Notes: generated from the letters alone by a model not told the origin. Counted from the first letter of the stretch, positions 26,158 to 35,440 are shown. The stretch: 64,000 nucleotides of DNA from Sphingomonas phyllosphaerae 5.2 (GCF_000419605.1 NZ_ATTI01000001.1:3382501-3446500); one strand, 5' to 3'. Made by a program: numbers and translations.

Positions 26158-26856
26158 CTAGCGTTCGTCCGCCACGTCCCGAACGCGCGCGATGCGCCAC
26201 GCCAGGAACGCCATCATCGCCGCCAGCGTGAACCACGTCAGCGCATAGACGAGGTGGCTGTTGCGAAACTTGACGACCGTCAGCCCGCCGCGCGGCCATG
26301 GCGTGCCCGGCGCCGCATCGGCGTCGATGAAATATGACGCCACAGGCCCCAGCCGCCTCGCGCGCGCGATCGCGGCGACGTCGCGCGAATACCAGCGGTC
26401 AGCGGCGGGATCGTTGTCGCGCAGGAAGCCGCCGTCGGGCTCGGTGATACGCAACAATCCGGTGACCGTCGCGGTGCCGCGGGGGACCGGCAGTGCGGCG
26501 CGGCGCTCGGGTGGCACGAAGCCGCGGTTGACCAGGATCGTGCCAGAAGGCGTGTCCAGCGGCGACAGCGCCCAGAACCCGCCGCCGAGATCGGTCACCG
26601 CCTGCACGAACACCGGCGGCACCGCGCGCCACGTCCCGCTGGCGCGCAGGCGGCGGTAGGCATCGTCATCCGAAATCGCCGCCCCGCGTCCAGGCGGTGC
26701 CTCGGGGGCGGCGGCGAGGCGCGCCTCGACCCGCGCGATCAGCGCCAGCTTCCACGCACGACGCTCGACCTGCCAGACGCCCAGCGCCGCCAGCCCGATC
26801 GCCAGCAGCGCCGCTAGCGCGACAAGGGCGAATCGGGACCGGCGGCGCGTGGCCAT
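26158..26856 (-). CDS. SURF1-family oxidase assembly protein
   Basis: The 232-residue protein has TMs at both ends (about 8-28 and 205-225) around a periplasmic domain with FWALSPLDTPSGTILVNRGFVP, split as FWALSPLDTP and ILVNRGFVP, the family core. SURF1 proteins help place heme a or heme o in oxidases. It is the fifth gene of the cyo operon, starting by 1-nt TGATG overlap with cyoD. Being here instead of in the aa3 operon, it may serve both oxidases. Confidence 0.9.
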   Translation of the reverse strand: MATRRRSRFALVALAALLAIGLAALGVWQVERRAWKLALIARVEARLAAAPEAPPGRGAAISDDDAYRRLRASGTWRAVPPVFVQAVTDLGGGFWALSPLDTPSGTILVNRGFVPPERRAALPVPRGTATVTGLLRITEPDGGFLRDNDPAADRWYSRDVAAIARARRLGPVASYFIDADAAPGTPWPRGGLTVVKFRNSHLVYALTWFTLAAMMAFLAWRIARVRDVADER

Positions 26857-27278
26857 CACATCCCGCCGCTCGATTGCTCCATCTGCATGCCGGGCATCAT
26901 GTTCAGGTTCATGTGGTACATGACCCACAGCGATCCGGCGATCACGATCAACACGATGATCGCGGTGAAGATCAGCGCCAGCATCGTCCAGCCGTTCTCG
27001 GACTTGGTGTTCATGTGCAGGAAGTAGATCATGTGGACGACGATCTGCACCATCGCCAGCGCCATCACGATCCCGGCGGTGACGCGCGGATCGGTGATCA
27101 CGCCGCTCATCACCAGCCCGAAGGCGGGCGCCGTCAGCAGCACCGACAGGATGAAGCCGATCCAATAGCCGCGGCGCGAGCCATGTGCCGCGCCGCCGTG
27201 ATGATCGTGCGCGTCATGCGTGCCGTGCGCGCCGTGCACCGGCGAATGATCGTGACCGTGATGCGTCTCGGCGGCCAT
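26856..27278 (-). CDS. cyoD: Cytochrome o ubiquinol oxidase subunit IV
   Basis: The 140-residue subunit has three TM helices (about 38-60, 68-90, 103-125), as expected for CyoD, which helps CuB binding and assembly. The N-terminal 35 residues are striking: eleven histidines in short Gly/Asp/Ala-spaced clusters (HHGHDH, HDAHDHH), which should bind metal ions. The start ATG 27278 overlaps the cyoC stop by one base (TGATG). Confidence 0.9.
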   Translation of the reverse strand: MAAETHHGHDHSPVHGAHGTHDAHDHHGGAAHGSRRGYWIGFILSVLLTAPAFGLVMSGVITDPRVTAGIVMALAMVQIVVHMIYFLHMNTKSENGWTMLALIFTAIIVLIVIAGSLWVMYHMNLNMMPGMQMEQSSGGM

Positions 27279-27910
27279 CAGCGCAGCACTCCCAGCAGGT
27301 AGACGAAGGTGAAGACGCCGATCCAGATGACGTCGAGGAAGTGCCAGAACAGCGACAGGCACTGCAACCGGCGCAGGTTCGCCGGCTCCAGCCCGCGGCG
27401 CATCACCTGCACCATCAACGTCACCAGCCAGATCAGGCCGAAGGTGACGTGCAGGCCGTGCGTACCGACCAGCGTGAAGAACGATGACAGGAATGCCGAG
27501 CGCTGCGGCCCCGCGCCTTCGTGGATCAGGTTGCTGAACTCGTAGAGCTCGATCGCGAGGAACGCCGCGCCGAACACGCCGGTGATCGCGAGCCAGCCGA
27601 GCACCGCGCCCTGCTTCTTCTCGTCGGCGTTGATCATCGCGAAGCCGTAGGTGATCGACGACAGCAGCAGCATCGTCGTGTTCACCGCCACCAGCGGCAG
27701 CTCGAACAGCTCCTTCGGCCCTGGCCCGCCGGCATAGCTGCCGCCGTAGACGCCGTACGCCGCGAACAGCATCGCGAAGATCAGGCAGTCGCTCATCAGA
27801 TAGAGCCAGAACCCCAGCATCGTGCTGGCACCCGGCGGATGCTCGTGCTCGTCCAGATCGTAATAGGACGGAGCCTCCGTCCCCGGGGCAGTCTGCGTCG
27901 TCGTGCTCAT
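27278..27910 (-). CDS. cyoC: Cytochrome o ubiquinol oxidase subunit III
   Basis: The 210-residue protein has five TM helices with the family sequences FGFWLYLMSD-like TMLGFWLYLMSDCLIFA, GTHGLHVTFGLIW and LSLFWHFLDVIWIGVFTFVY. It is the non-catalytic subunit III of the bo3 oxidase. ATG 27910 was chosen. A GTG at 27919 overlapping the cyoB stop (GTGA) would add three residues. The GGGGG run upstream is better spaced for the ATG. Confidence 0.93.
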   Translation of the reverse strand: MSTTTQTAPGTEAPSYYDLDEHEHPPGASTMLGFWLYLMSDCLIFAMLFAAYGVYGGSYAGGPGPKELFELPLVAVNTTMLLLSSITYGFAMINADEKKQGAVLGWLAITGVFGAAFLAIELYEFSNLIHEGAGPQRSAFLSSFFTLVGTHGLHVTFGLIWLVTLMVQVMRRGLEPANLRRLQCLSLFWHFLDVIWIGVFTFVYLLGVLR

Positions 27911-27915
27911 CGTGC

Positions 27916-29916
27916 TCACACCCCCGCCGTCTGGAGCGCGTGGGTGCGCGCGTCCTCGGCCTTGATCACATCCTCGGCGGGAATGTGGAAGTCGCGGTCG
28001 TAGTTGAAGGTGTGCCCGATCGCGGTCGCGATCAGCGCGACGAACGACACCGCCGCCAGCCACCAGATGTACCAGATCATCGCCACGCCGAAGACGGTCG
28101 CCAGGCCGGCAAGGATGATCCCGGCGCCGGTGTTCTTGGGCATGTGGATCGCGCGGAAGCCGCTTGTCGGCCGTTCGGCGTTCTTCGACTTCATGTCGTG
28201 CCAGGCGTCGAGATCGTGGACGACCGGCGAGAAGGCGAAGTTGTAGGCCGGCGGCGGCGAGGAGGTCGCCCACTCCAGCGTGCGCCCGTTCCACGGATCG
28301 CCCGTGACGTCGCGCAGCTTCTCGCGGTCGCGGATGCTGACGTAGAATTGCATCAGCATGGCGCCGATCCCGGCGGCGATGATGACCGCGCCGATCGCGG
28401 CGACCACGAACCAGATCTGCAGGCTCGGATCCTCGAACGCGCGCAGCCGGCGGGTCACCCCCATCAGCCCCAGCACGTACAGCGGGGCGAACGCGACCCA
28501 GAAGCCGACGACCCAGCACCAGAAGCTGATCGTGCCCCAGAATTTGTCCAGCTTGAACCCGAAGGCCTTCGGCCACCAATAGTTCACGCCCGCGAACATC
28601 CCGAACAGCACGCCGCCGATGATGACGTTGTGGAAGTGCGCGATCAGGAACAGCGAGTTGTGGAACTGGAAGTCGGCCGGCGGCACCGCCAGCATAACCC
28701 CGGTCATGCCGCCGATCACGAACGTCAGCATGAACGCGACCGCCCACATCATCGGCAGCTCGAACCGGATCCGCCCGCGATACATCGTGAACAGCCAGTT
28801 GAAGATCTTCGCACCCGTCGGGATCGAGATGATCATCGTCGTGATGCCGAAGAAGCTGTTGACGCTGGCGCCCGAACCCATCGTGAAGAAGTGATGCAGC
28901 CAGACGAGGTACGACAGGATACAGATCACGATCAGCGCGTAGACCATCGAGGTGTAGCCGAAGAGCCGCTTGCCCGAGAAGGTCGAGACGACTTCGGAGA
29001 ACACGCCGAACGCCGGCAGGATCAGGATGTAGACCTCCGGGTGACCCCAGATCCAGATCATGTTCACGTACATCATCGGGTTGCCCCCGCCGGTGTTCGT
29101 GAAGAAGTTGGTGCCGACGTAGCGATCGAGGCTGAGCATCGCGAGTACCGCAGTCAGCACCGGGAAAGCCGCGACGATCAGGACGTTGGTAACGAGTGCC
29201 GACCAGGTGAAGATCGGCATCTGCATCAGGCCCATCCCCGGCGCGCGCATCTTGATGATCGTCGCCAGCAGGTTGACGCCCGACAGGAGCGTGCCGACTC
29301 CCGCGATCTGCAAGGCCCATATGTAATAGTCGACCCCGACATCGGGCGAATAGTCGAGCCCCGACAGCGGCGCCATCGCCAGCCACCCGGTCCGGGCGAA
29401 CTCGCCGACGAACAGGCTCATCATCACCGTCACGGCACCGCTGACCGTCATCCAGAAACTGAAGTTGTTCAGGAACGGGAAGCTGACGTCACGCGCGCCG
29501 ATCTGGAGCGGGACGACGAAGTTCATCAGGCCGGTGACGAACGGCATCGCCACGAAGAAGATCATGATGACGCCGTGGGCGGTGAACACCTGGTCATAAT
29601 GGTGCGCGGGCAGGAAGCCCTCGCTGCCGTTGAAGGCAATCGCCTGCTGGGCACGCATCATCAACGCATCGGCAAACCCGCGCAGGAACATGATGATCGC
29701 CAGCACGATGTACATGATGCCGATCTTCTTGTGATCGACACTCGTGAACCACTCTTTCCAGAGATAGCCCCACAGTTTGAAATAGGTGAGCGCGCCCAGC
29801 ACCGCCGCGCCGCCGAGCGCCACCATGGCGAACGTGGCGACGAGGATCGGCTCGTGGATCGGGAAGCTCTCGAGCGTCAGGCGCCCGAAGATCGTCTTGA
29901 TGAGATCGTCCGACAT
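27916..29916 (-). CDS. cyoB: Cytochrome o ubiquinol oxidase subunit I
   Basis: The 666-residue catalytic subunit oxidises ubiquinol and reduces O2, pumping protons. It has the extra N-terminal TM of quinol oxidases, [27 protein letters not shown] (CuB His, cross-linked Tyr), HHFFTMG, and the heme ligand pair in [13 protein letters not shown]. The C-terminus has the additional helices typical of CyoB. It is 7 nt after cyoA. Length and order match cyoABCD. Confidence 0.97.
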   Translation of the reverse strand: MSDDLIKTIFGRLTLESFPIHEPILVATFAMVALGGAAVLGALTYFKLWGYLWKEWFTSVDHKKIGIMYIVLAIIMFLRGFADALMMRAQQAIAFNGSEGFLPAHHYDQVFTAHGVIMIFFVAMPFVTGLMNFVVPLQIGARDVSFPFLNNFSFWMTVSGAVTVMMSLFVGEFARTGWLAMAPLSGLDYSPDVGVDYYIWALQIAGVGTLLSGVNLLATIIKMRAPGMGLMQMPIFTWSALVTNVLIVAAFPVLTAVLAMLSLDRYVGTNFFTNTGGGNPMMYVNMIWIWGHPEVYILILPAFGVFSEVVSTFSGKRLFGYTSMVYALIVICILSYLVWLHHFFTMGSGASVNSFFGITTMIISIPTGAKIFNWLFTMYRGRIRFELPMMWAVAFMLTFVIGGMTGVMLAVPPADFQFHNSLFLIAHFHNVIIGGVLFGMFAGVNYWWPKAFGFKLDKFWGTISFWCWVVGFWVAFAPLYVLGLMGVTRRLRAFEDPSLQIWFVVAAIGAVIIAAGIGAMLMQFYVSIRDREKLRDVTGDPWNGRTLEWATSSPPPAYNFAFSPVVHDLDAWHDMKSKNAERPTSGFRAIHMPKNTGAGIILAGLATVFGVAMIWYIWWLAAVSFVALIATAIGHTFNYDRDFHIPAEDVIKAEDARTHALQTAGV

Positions 29917-29923
29917 GGTGTCC

Positions 29924-31057
29924 TCAACCCTCCTTCGAGGGGTTGGCGCGCAGTGGCGCAGGGATTTCCAGCTTGGTCATGTTGCGGTTCGCTTCCGATC
30001 CGGTGTCACCGGCGCCCGGCGACTGGCCGTGCGGCGCGCTGAGATGCTTGCCCTCGCCCTTCTCGGAGGCGTCGCGGGTCAATGCTCCCTTCGCCTCGCC
30101 GTCACGCTGCGGGCGATCGTTCGCTGCCGGACCGGCGTTCGACATGTTCTCCATGCAATCGGTGCCGGGCTTCACGCACATCGCGACGACGCGCTTGAAC
30201 AAGGCCGGATCGATCGCGCCGAAGCCGATCGGACGCACCTTCTCGCTGGGCTTCTCCAGCTTCAGGTAGGTCGCGTTGTCCAACTGCCAGCGGTTGCGCT
30301 TCACGCCCGCGGCCCATTGCTCGAAGCGCGCCGGCGACACCGAATGCGTCCAGAAGGTCATGTGCGAGAAACCGGCGCCCGAGTAGTTGCCGGAGCGGCC
30401 CTCGAACTTGCCGGTGCGGTTCAGCACGCCGTACAGCACCGTCTGCATCCCGGGCATCGTGTACACCATGCCCGCCATCGTCGGCACCCACAGCGTGTTC
30501 ATGACGCTAGACGAGGTCATGGTGAACTTCACCGGGCGATCGACCGGCACGACCAGCTCGTTGACCGTCGCGATCCCCTGCTCGGGGTAGATGAACAGCC
30601 ATTTCCAGTCGAGCGAGACGACCTGCACCTCCAGCGGGCGAACGCCGGCGGCGATCGGCTTGCCGGGTGCGGTGCGCGCCAGCGGGCGATACGGGTCGAG
30701 CGTGTGCGTGCCGACCCAGGTCAGTGCGCCCAGCGCGATGATGATCAGCAGCGGCGCGGCCCAGATCACCAGCTCGAGCCCCGTCGAGTGATCCCAGTCG
30801 GGCTCGTAGCTCGCCTCGGTGTTCTGCGCGCGGTAACGCCACGCGAACAGCACGGTCAATGCCATCACGGGAAGGATGATGAGCAGCATCAGCACCGTCG
30901 ACCAGATGATCAGACTCGACTGCTGCACCGCGACATCGCCGGCCGGATGCATCACGACGGTGTTGCACCCGCCCAGCGCGAGCAGCGCAGCCGCGGCGGT
31001 CAAGTGACGGACGAGAGGCGTGCGGCCGGGCGCACGTCGAGCGAGGCGACGGGTCAT
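29924..31057 (-). CDS. cyoA: Cytochrome o ubiquinol oxidase subunit II
   Basis: The 377-residue lipoprotein subunit has lipobox LALGGC, two TM helices (about 48-72 and 92-114) and a cupredoxin domain without CuA ligands, as in quinol oxidases, followed by the COX_ARM region ([10 protein letters not shown]). After about residue 310 comes a polar, low-complexity tail of some 60 residues ([19 protein letters not shown] and beyond). That tail is not present in E. coli CyoA. ATG 31057 is the first gene start of the operon. An in-frame upstream ATG (31111) would interrupt the lipoprotein signal logic. Confidence 0.94.
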   Translation of the reverse strand: MTRRLARRAPGRTPLVRHLTAAAALLALGGCNTVVMHPAGDVAVQQSSLIIWSTVLMLLIILPVMALTVLFAWRYRAQNTEASYEPDWDHSTGLELVIWAAPLLIIIALGALTWVGTHTLDPYRPLARTAPGKPIAAGVRPLEVQVVSLDWKWLFIYPEQGIATVNELVVPVDRPVKFTMTSSSVMNTLWVPTMAGMVYTMPGMQTVLYGVLNRTGKFEGRSGNYSGAGFSHMTFWTHSVSPARFEQWAAGVKRNRWQLDNATYLKLEKPSEKVRPIGFGAIDPALFKRVVAMCVKPGTDCMENMSNAGPAANDRPQRDGEAKGALTRDASEKGEGKHLSAPHGQSPGAGDTGSEANRNMTKLEIPAPLRANPSKEG

Positions 31058-31095
31058 GGTGCCGCAGCTAGGCTTTGCTGCGTCGCAGCGGAATA

Positions 31096-31108
31096 GGACA
31101 TTTTGTCC
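31096..31108. promoter_or_regulatory. GGACA-N3-TGTCC inverted repeat in the cyoA/MFS divergent promoter
   Basis: GGACA (31096-31100) and TGTCC (31104-31108) flank TTT, 38 nt upstream of cyoA and 60 nt upstream of the transporter gene. The core is identical to the centre of the palindrome at 8251-8271, but the outer bases differ. It could be a regulator site for either divergent gene, or a chance 10-base match. Confidence 0.35.
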
Positions 31109-31168
31109 CATCTACGCGGCCGATCGTTTAGGGTAGGGAATTGCCGGAATACGTCCGACCGATCGGGA

Positions 31169-32497
31169 ATGAATATGGCCACCGCTTCGTCCACGTCGCT
31201 CGAGCAGGATGCTCGCGCCCTCCATAGCAAGGGGGACCATGACGTGCGCCCCGGTGAGATCGCGATCGGCGTCATCATCGGGCGCACCTCGGAGTTCTTC
31301 GACTTCTTCGTCTACGCGATCGCCTCGGTGCTCGTCTTCCCGGCGGTGATCTTCCCCTATATGCAGCCAATCGCCGCGACGCTGTGGTCGTTCGCGCTGT
31401 TCCCGCTCGCGTTCATCGCGCGCCCGATCGGAACGCAGCTCTTCATGAAGCTCGACCGCCGCTATGGCCGCGGGACGAAGCTGACGATCGCGCTGTTCCT
31501 GCTCGGCACCTCGACGGTGCTGGTCGCGTTCCTGCCCGGCTATGACACGATCGGTTCGTCCTCGGCGGTGCTGCTCGCGTTGTTCCGCGTCGGACAGGGC
31601 ATCGCGCTGGGCGGCGCATGGGACGGACTGCCGTCACTGCTGGCGCTCAACGCCCCGGAAAAGAAGCGCGGCTGGTGGGCGATGGTGCCGCAGCTCGGCG
31701 CGCCGCTCGGCCTGATCGTGGCCAGCGCGCTGTTCGCGTTCTTCGTCTCGACGCTCCCGGCCGAGGATTTCATCTCGTGGGGCTGGCGCTACCCGTTCTT
31801 CGTCGCGTTCGCGCTCAACGTCGTGGCGCTGTTCGCGCGGCTGCGCATCGTCGTCACTCCGGAATACAGCAAGCTGTTCGACAGCCGCGAACTGACGCCG
31901 TCGCGCGTCACCGCGACCGTCAAGGCGCAGTGGCGCAACATCATCATCGGGGCGTTCGCGCCACTGGCCAGCTTCGCGCTGTTCCACATGGTCACCGTGT
32001 TCCCGCTGTCGTGGGTCAAGCTGTACACACGCGAAGACATCTCCACCTTCCTCATGATCGAGGTGCTGGGCGGCCTGGTCGGGCTCGGCGCGATCGTGGT
32101 GTCGGGGTTGCTTGCCGACCGCATCGGGCGACGCAGCGTGCTGGGCTATACCGCCGCCGGCATCGCGGCGTTCAGCGGCTTCGCACCGCAGTTGCTCAGC
32201 GGCGGCCGCCCGGGCGAGATCATGTTCATGGTGATGGGCTTCATCCTGCTCGGCCTGTCGTTCGGCCAGTCTTCGGGCGCGGTGACCAGCAACTTCCCGA
32301 AGCGTGCGCGCTATACCGGCGCAGCGCTGACGTCGGATCTCGCCTGGCTGTTCGGCGCCGGCTTCGCGCCGCTCGCCGCACTGGCGCTGACGCAGGCGTT
32401 CGGGCTGGCGGCGGCGGGCGGCTACCTGCTGTCGGGTGCGCTCGGCACGTTGGCGGCACTCGGCCTCAACGTCGAACTGGCTCGCCGACTCGACTGA
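31169..32497 (+). CDS. MFS metabolite:proton symporter, MHS type
   Basis: The 442-residue, 12-TM carrier has the MHS signature at helix 1 (GRTSEFFDFFVYAIASVL), the loop motif DRRYGRG between helices 2 and 3, and a second half starting around ADRIGRRSVLGY. MHS carriers import small carboxylates, shikimate, proline/betaine and similar solutes. The start is ATG 31169 or ATG 31175. It diverges from cyoA over a 111-nt shared promoter. A bidirectional terminator follows at 32602-32642. The substrate is not readable. Confidence 0.87.
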   Translation: MNMATASSTSLEQDARALHSKGDHDVRPGEIAIGVIIGRTSEFFDFFVYAIASVLVFPAVIFPYMQPIAATLWSFALFPLAFIARPIGTQLFMKLDRRYGRGTKLTIALFLLGTSTVLVAFLPGYDTIGSSSAVLLALFRVGQGIALGGAWDGLPSLLALNAPEKKRGWWAMVPQLGAPLGLIVASALFAFFVSTLPAEDFISWGWRYPFFVAFALNVVALFARLRIVVTPEYSKLFDSRELTPSRVTATVKAQWRNIIIGAFAPLASFALFHMVTVFPLSWVKLYTREDISTFLMIEVLGGLVGLGAIVVSGLLADRIGRRSVLGYTAAGIAAFSGFAPQLLSGGRPGEIMFMVMGFILLGLSFGQSSGAVTSNFPKRARYTGAALTSDLAWLFGAGFAPLAALALTQAFGLAAAGGYLLSGALGTLAALGLNVELARRLD

Positions 32498-32601
32498 GGC
32501 GCGCCGGCGGCGTCTCGAAGGGCAAGCGCGGCAGTACGCCGATCCGCAACGCGCGACCGCTTCATCACGGACGATCAGTTACCCGAATGCCGTAGCGCAT
32601 G

Positions 32602-32642
32602 GAAAAGGGCGGGCGCGGTGGGAACCGCGACCCGCCCTTTTC
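32602..32642. terminator. Bidirectional intrinsic terminator
   Basis: GAAAAGGGCGGG (32602-32613) pairs with CCCGCCCTTTTC (32631-32642), and inside it CGCGGT pairs with ACCGCG. One A bulges and the loop is 4 nt. A-tract and T-tract on the two sides make it a terminator for both strands, fitting its place between the convergent transporter and grpE genes. Confidence 0.9.
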
Positions 32643-32655
32643 TCTACTTGGAACG

Positions 32656-33222
32656 TCAGTCCGGCTTCTTCGCCACACCGACCAGTGCCGGCCGCAGCAG
32701 GCGATCCTTGATCATCCAGCCGGCCTGCATCTCCTGCACGACCGTGCCCGCCGGCTGGTCGCTCGGCATCTCCATCATCGCCTGGTGGCGGTTGGGGTCG
32801 AGCGGCTGGCCCATCGCCTCGATCTTGGTCAGCCCGTGCCGGCCGAACACGTTCGCCAGTTCGCGCCCGGTCGCCTCCAGCCCGGTGACCAGCCCCTTGA
32901 ACTTGTCGTCGTCGCGCAGATCCGCGGGGATCGCCGCCAGTGCGCGTTCGAGATTGTCGGCCACCGACAGAACGTCGCGCGCAAAGCCGGTCGCGGCATA
33001 GGCGCGCGCGTCGGCGGCATCCTTCTCGGCGCGGCGGCGGACGTTCTGGATGTCGGCCTGCGCGTACAGCGTCTCCTGCCGCGCGGTGGCCAGTTGTTCC
33101 TCCAGCTCGGCGATGCGCGCCGCGGCGCCATCGTGTTCTGCGACCTCGGGCGCGGCACCGGCGGTCGCTTCGCGCAGGTCGTCGGCGCCCAGATTGTCAA
33201 CGGGGGTGGCGTTGTCGGTCAT
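32656..33222 (-). CDS. grpE: Nucleotide exchange factor GrpE
   Basis: The 188-residue DnaK cochaperone has an acidic disordered head, a long coiled coil (about 35-95, AELEEQLATARQETLYAQAD then IQNVRRRAEKD) and the C-terminal beta wing with the family segment LDPNRHQAMMEMPS and AGTVVQEMQAGWMIKDRLLR, split here. It releases ADP from DnaK. It lies 39 nt after hrcA and before a strong terminator, the common alphaproteobacterial order. dnaK and dnaJ are not in the window. Confidence 0.96.
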   Translation of the reverse strand: MTDNATPVDNLGADDLREATAGAAPEVAEHDGAAARIAELEEQLATARQETLYAQADIQNVRRRAEKDAADARAYAATGFARDVLSVADNLERALAAIPADLRDDDKFKGLVTGLEATGRELANVFGRHGLTKIEAMGQPLDPNRHQAMMEMPSDQPAGTVVQEMQAGWMIKDRLLRPALVGVAKKPD

Positions 33223-33261
33223 GTCGGTCCTGTTCGTTATTCCGTAGTCGATTGCCGCGCC

Positions 33262-34305
33262 TCACCCGAGCAGGCGGGTCAGCGTCGCGGCCGTGAAATC
33301 CACCATGGGCACGACGCGCGCGTAGTTCAACCGCGTCGGGCCGATCACGCCGACGACGCCGACCACGCTGCCATCGCGTCCGCGGAACGGCTTGGCGATC
33401 ACCGACGAGCCGCTGAGCGTGAACAACTTGTTCTCCGCGCCGATGAAGATTCGGGTCGCATCCCCGGCGCGCGCCGAGTCGAGCAGCGCCGCGACCTCCT
33501 GCTTGCCGTCGAGATCGTCGAGCAACGCCCGCACCCGCTCGACGTCCGCCGCCTCGGCATCGTCCAGCAGCCGCCCGTGCCCGCGCACGATCAGCACCGG
33601 GCGCCGTGCACCGTCCTCGCTCCACACCGCCAGCCCGCGCTCCACCAGCGCCCGCGCCGCCGCATCGAGTGCCGAGCGCCCGGCCGACAATTCGCGGTCG
33701 ACGCGCGCGCGCGCTTCCGCCAGCGTCAGCCCGGCGAGCGTCGCGGTCATGTAATTCCCAGCCTCCACCAGCGCGCCGGGCACGACGCCGGGCGGCAGCT
33801 CCAGCACGCGGTTCTCGACGGCGCCGTCTTCGCCGACCAGCACCGCCAGCGCCTGCGTCGCGCCCAGCGGCACGAACCCGATCGAGCGCAGCACCGCCTC
33901 ACGCTTGGGCACCATCACCAGCCCCGCGCACGCCGACAGCCCGGAAAGCGCGGCGGTGGTCGCGGCCAGCGCCTCCTCGACCGGCCCGCCCGCACCGGCG
34001 CGCGCCTCGATCTGCTTGCGCTCCTCGTCGCTCGGCGCATGCGCCTGCATCATCCCGTCGACGAACAGCCGCAGCCCACGTTCGGTCGGCATCCGTCCGG
34101 CCGACGTGTGCGGCGCCGCGAGCAACCCCGCCATCTCCAGTTGCGCCAGCACCCCGCGGATCGAGGCCGGTGACAGGTTCAGCCCGGCCTGCGCCAGGGT
34201 GCGCGACCCGACCGGCTGCCCACTCTCCAGATAGCCGTCGACGACGCGACGGAAGATGTCGCGGGCGCGGTCGGTGAGTTCGGTGATGGGCGGCGACGGG
34301 GTCAC
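33262..34305 (-). CDS. hrcA: Heat-inducible transcription repressor HrcA
   Basis: The protein is 347 residues from GTG 34305. It has an N-terminal winged helix (SGQPVGSRTLAQ, LSPASIRGVLAQLE, HTSAGRMPTERG) and the GAF-like ligand domain ending RLNYARVVPMVDFTAATL, all diagnostic of HrcA, which represses groESL through CIRCE and needs GroEL. ATG 34359 is an in-frame alternative with a weak AAAG upstream that would add 18 polar residues. I prefer the GTG because the protein then begins right before the conserved ITELTDRARDIF. I see no CIRCE element upstream, so autoregulation is not supported. Confidence 0.93.
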   Translation of the reverse strand: MTPSPPITELTDRARDIFRRVVDGYLESGQPVGSRTLAQAGLNLSPASIRGVLAQLEMAGLLAAPHTSAGRMPTERGLRLFVDGMMQAHAPSDEERKQIEARAGAGGPVEEALAATTAALSGLSACAGLVMVPKREAVLRSIGFVPLGATQALAVLVGEDGAVENRVLELPPGVVPGALVEAGNYMTATLAGLTLAEARARVDRELSAGRSALDAAARALVERGLAVWSEDGARRPVLIVRGHGRLLDDAEAADVERVRALLDDLDGKQEVAALLDSARAGDATRIFIGAENKLFTLSGSSVIAKPFRGRDGSVVGVVGVIGPTRLNYARVVPMVDFTAATLTRLLG

Positions 34306-34406
34306 GCCCGCCGATGTATGCGCGTGGACGCCGCGGCTCAACCGCTTGCGCTCTTTCATCTTTCCGCAACGCTGCGCTGGCAGGATGATGCCGAGGTCTT
34401 TCAACG

Positions 34407-34757
34407 ATGTACGACGTTTCACTGGATACCGACGCGCACCTGCTGGCGATCCGCTGGCATCGGATCTTCACGCCGGCGGAGGTCGCTCCCTATACGCAGG
34501 ACGTGATGCGCCGCTTCCTCGCCGCGCGCTTTCGTCCCGGTTATCGCCTGCTGATCGACATGAGCGCGTGCGGCCCGCAGCCGCAGGACACGCTGGCGGC
34601 GTTCGTACGCCACATGAGCCCCTTCCCCAAGGCCAGCCGCATCGCGATCGTCGCGGCGGGGGCGGTCGCCCGCGCGCAGGTCCGCCGCGTGATGACGCAG
34701 CCGTACATGCAATTGTTCGACGATCCGGCCTCCGCGCGGACGTGGGCCATCGCCTGA
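34407..34757 (+). CDS. Small hypothetical protein with SpoIIAA/STAS-like features
   Basis: The 116-residue soluble protein, beginning MYDVSLDTDAHLLAIRW, alternates strands and helices with a central LLIDMSACGPQPQ and SRIAIVAAGAVARAQ. This pattern resembles SpoIIAA-like or lipid-binding STAS proteins of Sphingomonads, but only at the fold level. It sits alone between hrcA (divergent) and a minus-strand lipoprotein. Its start overlaps the region where the hrcA promoter should be. The function is unknown. Confidence 0.6.
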   Translation: MYDVSLDTDAHLLAIRWHRIFTPAEVAPYTQDVMRRFLAARFRPGYRLLIDMSACGPQPQDTLAAFVRHMSPFPKASRIAIVAAGAVARAQVRRVMTQPYMQLFDDPASARTWAIA

Positions 34758-34782
34758 CGGCGATGACCCCGTGCCACCCCGG

Positions 34783-34816
34783 GACCATCATTGCGAGCGC
34801 CAGCGAAGCGATGACG
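34783..34816. repeat. Partial copy of the short intergenic palindromic repeat
   Basis: The stretch begins ATCATTGCGAGCGC, continues CAGCGAAGCGATGACGG, and matches one arm of the larger element at 36817-36883 and the element at 51587-51657. It is within the gap between two genes and encodes nothing visible. It looks like a degraded copy. Confidence 0.5.
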
Positions 34817-34850
34817 GACTCCGCGTGCCGCCACCGCCCTGCACCTGCCG

Positions 34851-35351
34851 CTACTTCTTCCCGATCAACGCCGCGATCGGCAGCCCCGCCGGCGCCTCCC
34901 GCAACGCCGCCGCCATCGCCGCATTCCCCATCCGGCAGCCGTAGTAGAAGCGAAGGTGCCCCGCACCGCCGCTCGCCTGCGTCCAGCCGACATCGACACT
35001 CGGCATGTCGGTCGGCGCCGGCCCGCAATCGGGCGACCCCATCTCAATGATGCGCTCGCCATCCGGCCGGTACGGCTCCAGCAGCGCCGCGAAGCGCCGG
35101 TAGGCCTCCGGCGAAGCGCGGAATTCCCGCGTCCCCGTCACCGCGGTGAACCGCTCGCCCTCGAACGTGCCCGTGCCGTCGGGGCGTACCGACACCTTGT
35201 AGACCGGGCATGTCCCGTAGCATGGCCCGGTCGCATAGCTGATCGAATCGCCCTCGATCGCCACCGGCACGCCCGCCGCGGGCCCCGCAGCGCCGCGCGT
35301 GCATCCCGCCGCAGCCAGCATTACCAACATCATCGCCATCGTCGTGCGCAT
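34851..35351 (-). CDS. Lipoprotein with DUF6438-type domain
   Basis: The 166-residue protein has a lipoprotein signal (LAAAGC) and a domain that begins GPCYGTCPVYKVSV, with two cysteines likely in a disulfide, followed by PDGTGTFEGERF. That opening is characteristic of DUF6438 proteins. Two more cysteines occur in SPDCGPAP and FYYGCRMG. GGGGAGG six bases before ATG 35351 supports the start. It is an outer-membrane or periplasmic lipoprotein of unknown role. Confidence 0.75.
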   Translation of the reverse strand: MRTTMAMMLVMLAAAGCTRGAAGPAAGVPVAIEGDSISYATGPCYGTCPVYKVSVRPDGTGTFEGERFTAVTGTREFRASPEAYRRFAALLEPYRPDGERIIEMGSPDCGPAPTDMPSVDVGWTQASGGAGHLRFYYGCRMGNAAMAAALREAPAGLPIAALIGKK

Positions 35352-35440
35352 ATCCGCCTCCCCGTTTCGCCGTGCTTGTCGCTGGCGCGCCATCACCAAC
35401 CCGGCTAGGGCGTGGACGATCCGACCTTGAGGAGAGTTGA

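Noticed and set aside
27940..30042. Open frame of 700 codons on the plus strand opposite cyoB/cyoA
   Set aside because: It mirrors the codon structure of the oxidase genes and has no recognisable motifs.
34306..34406. CIRCE heat-shock operator before hrcA
   Set aside because: No TTAGCACTC-N9-GAGTGCTAA or close variant is visible on either strand.
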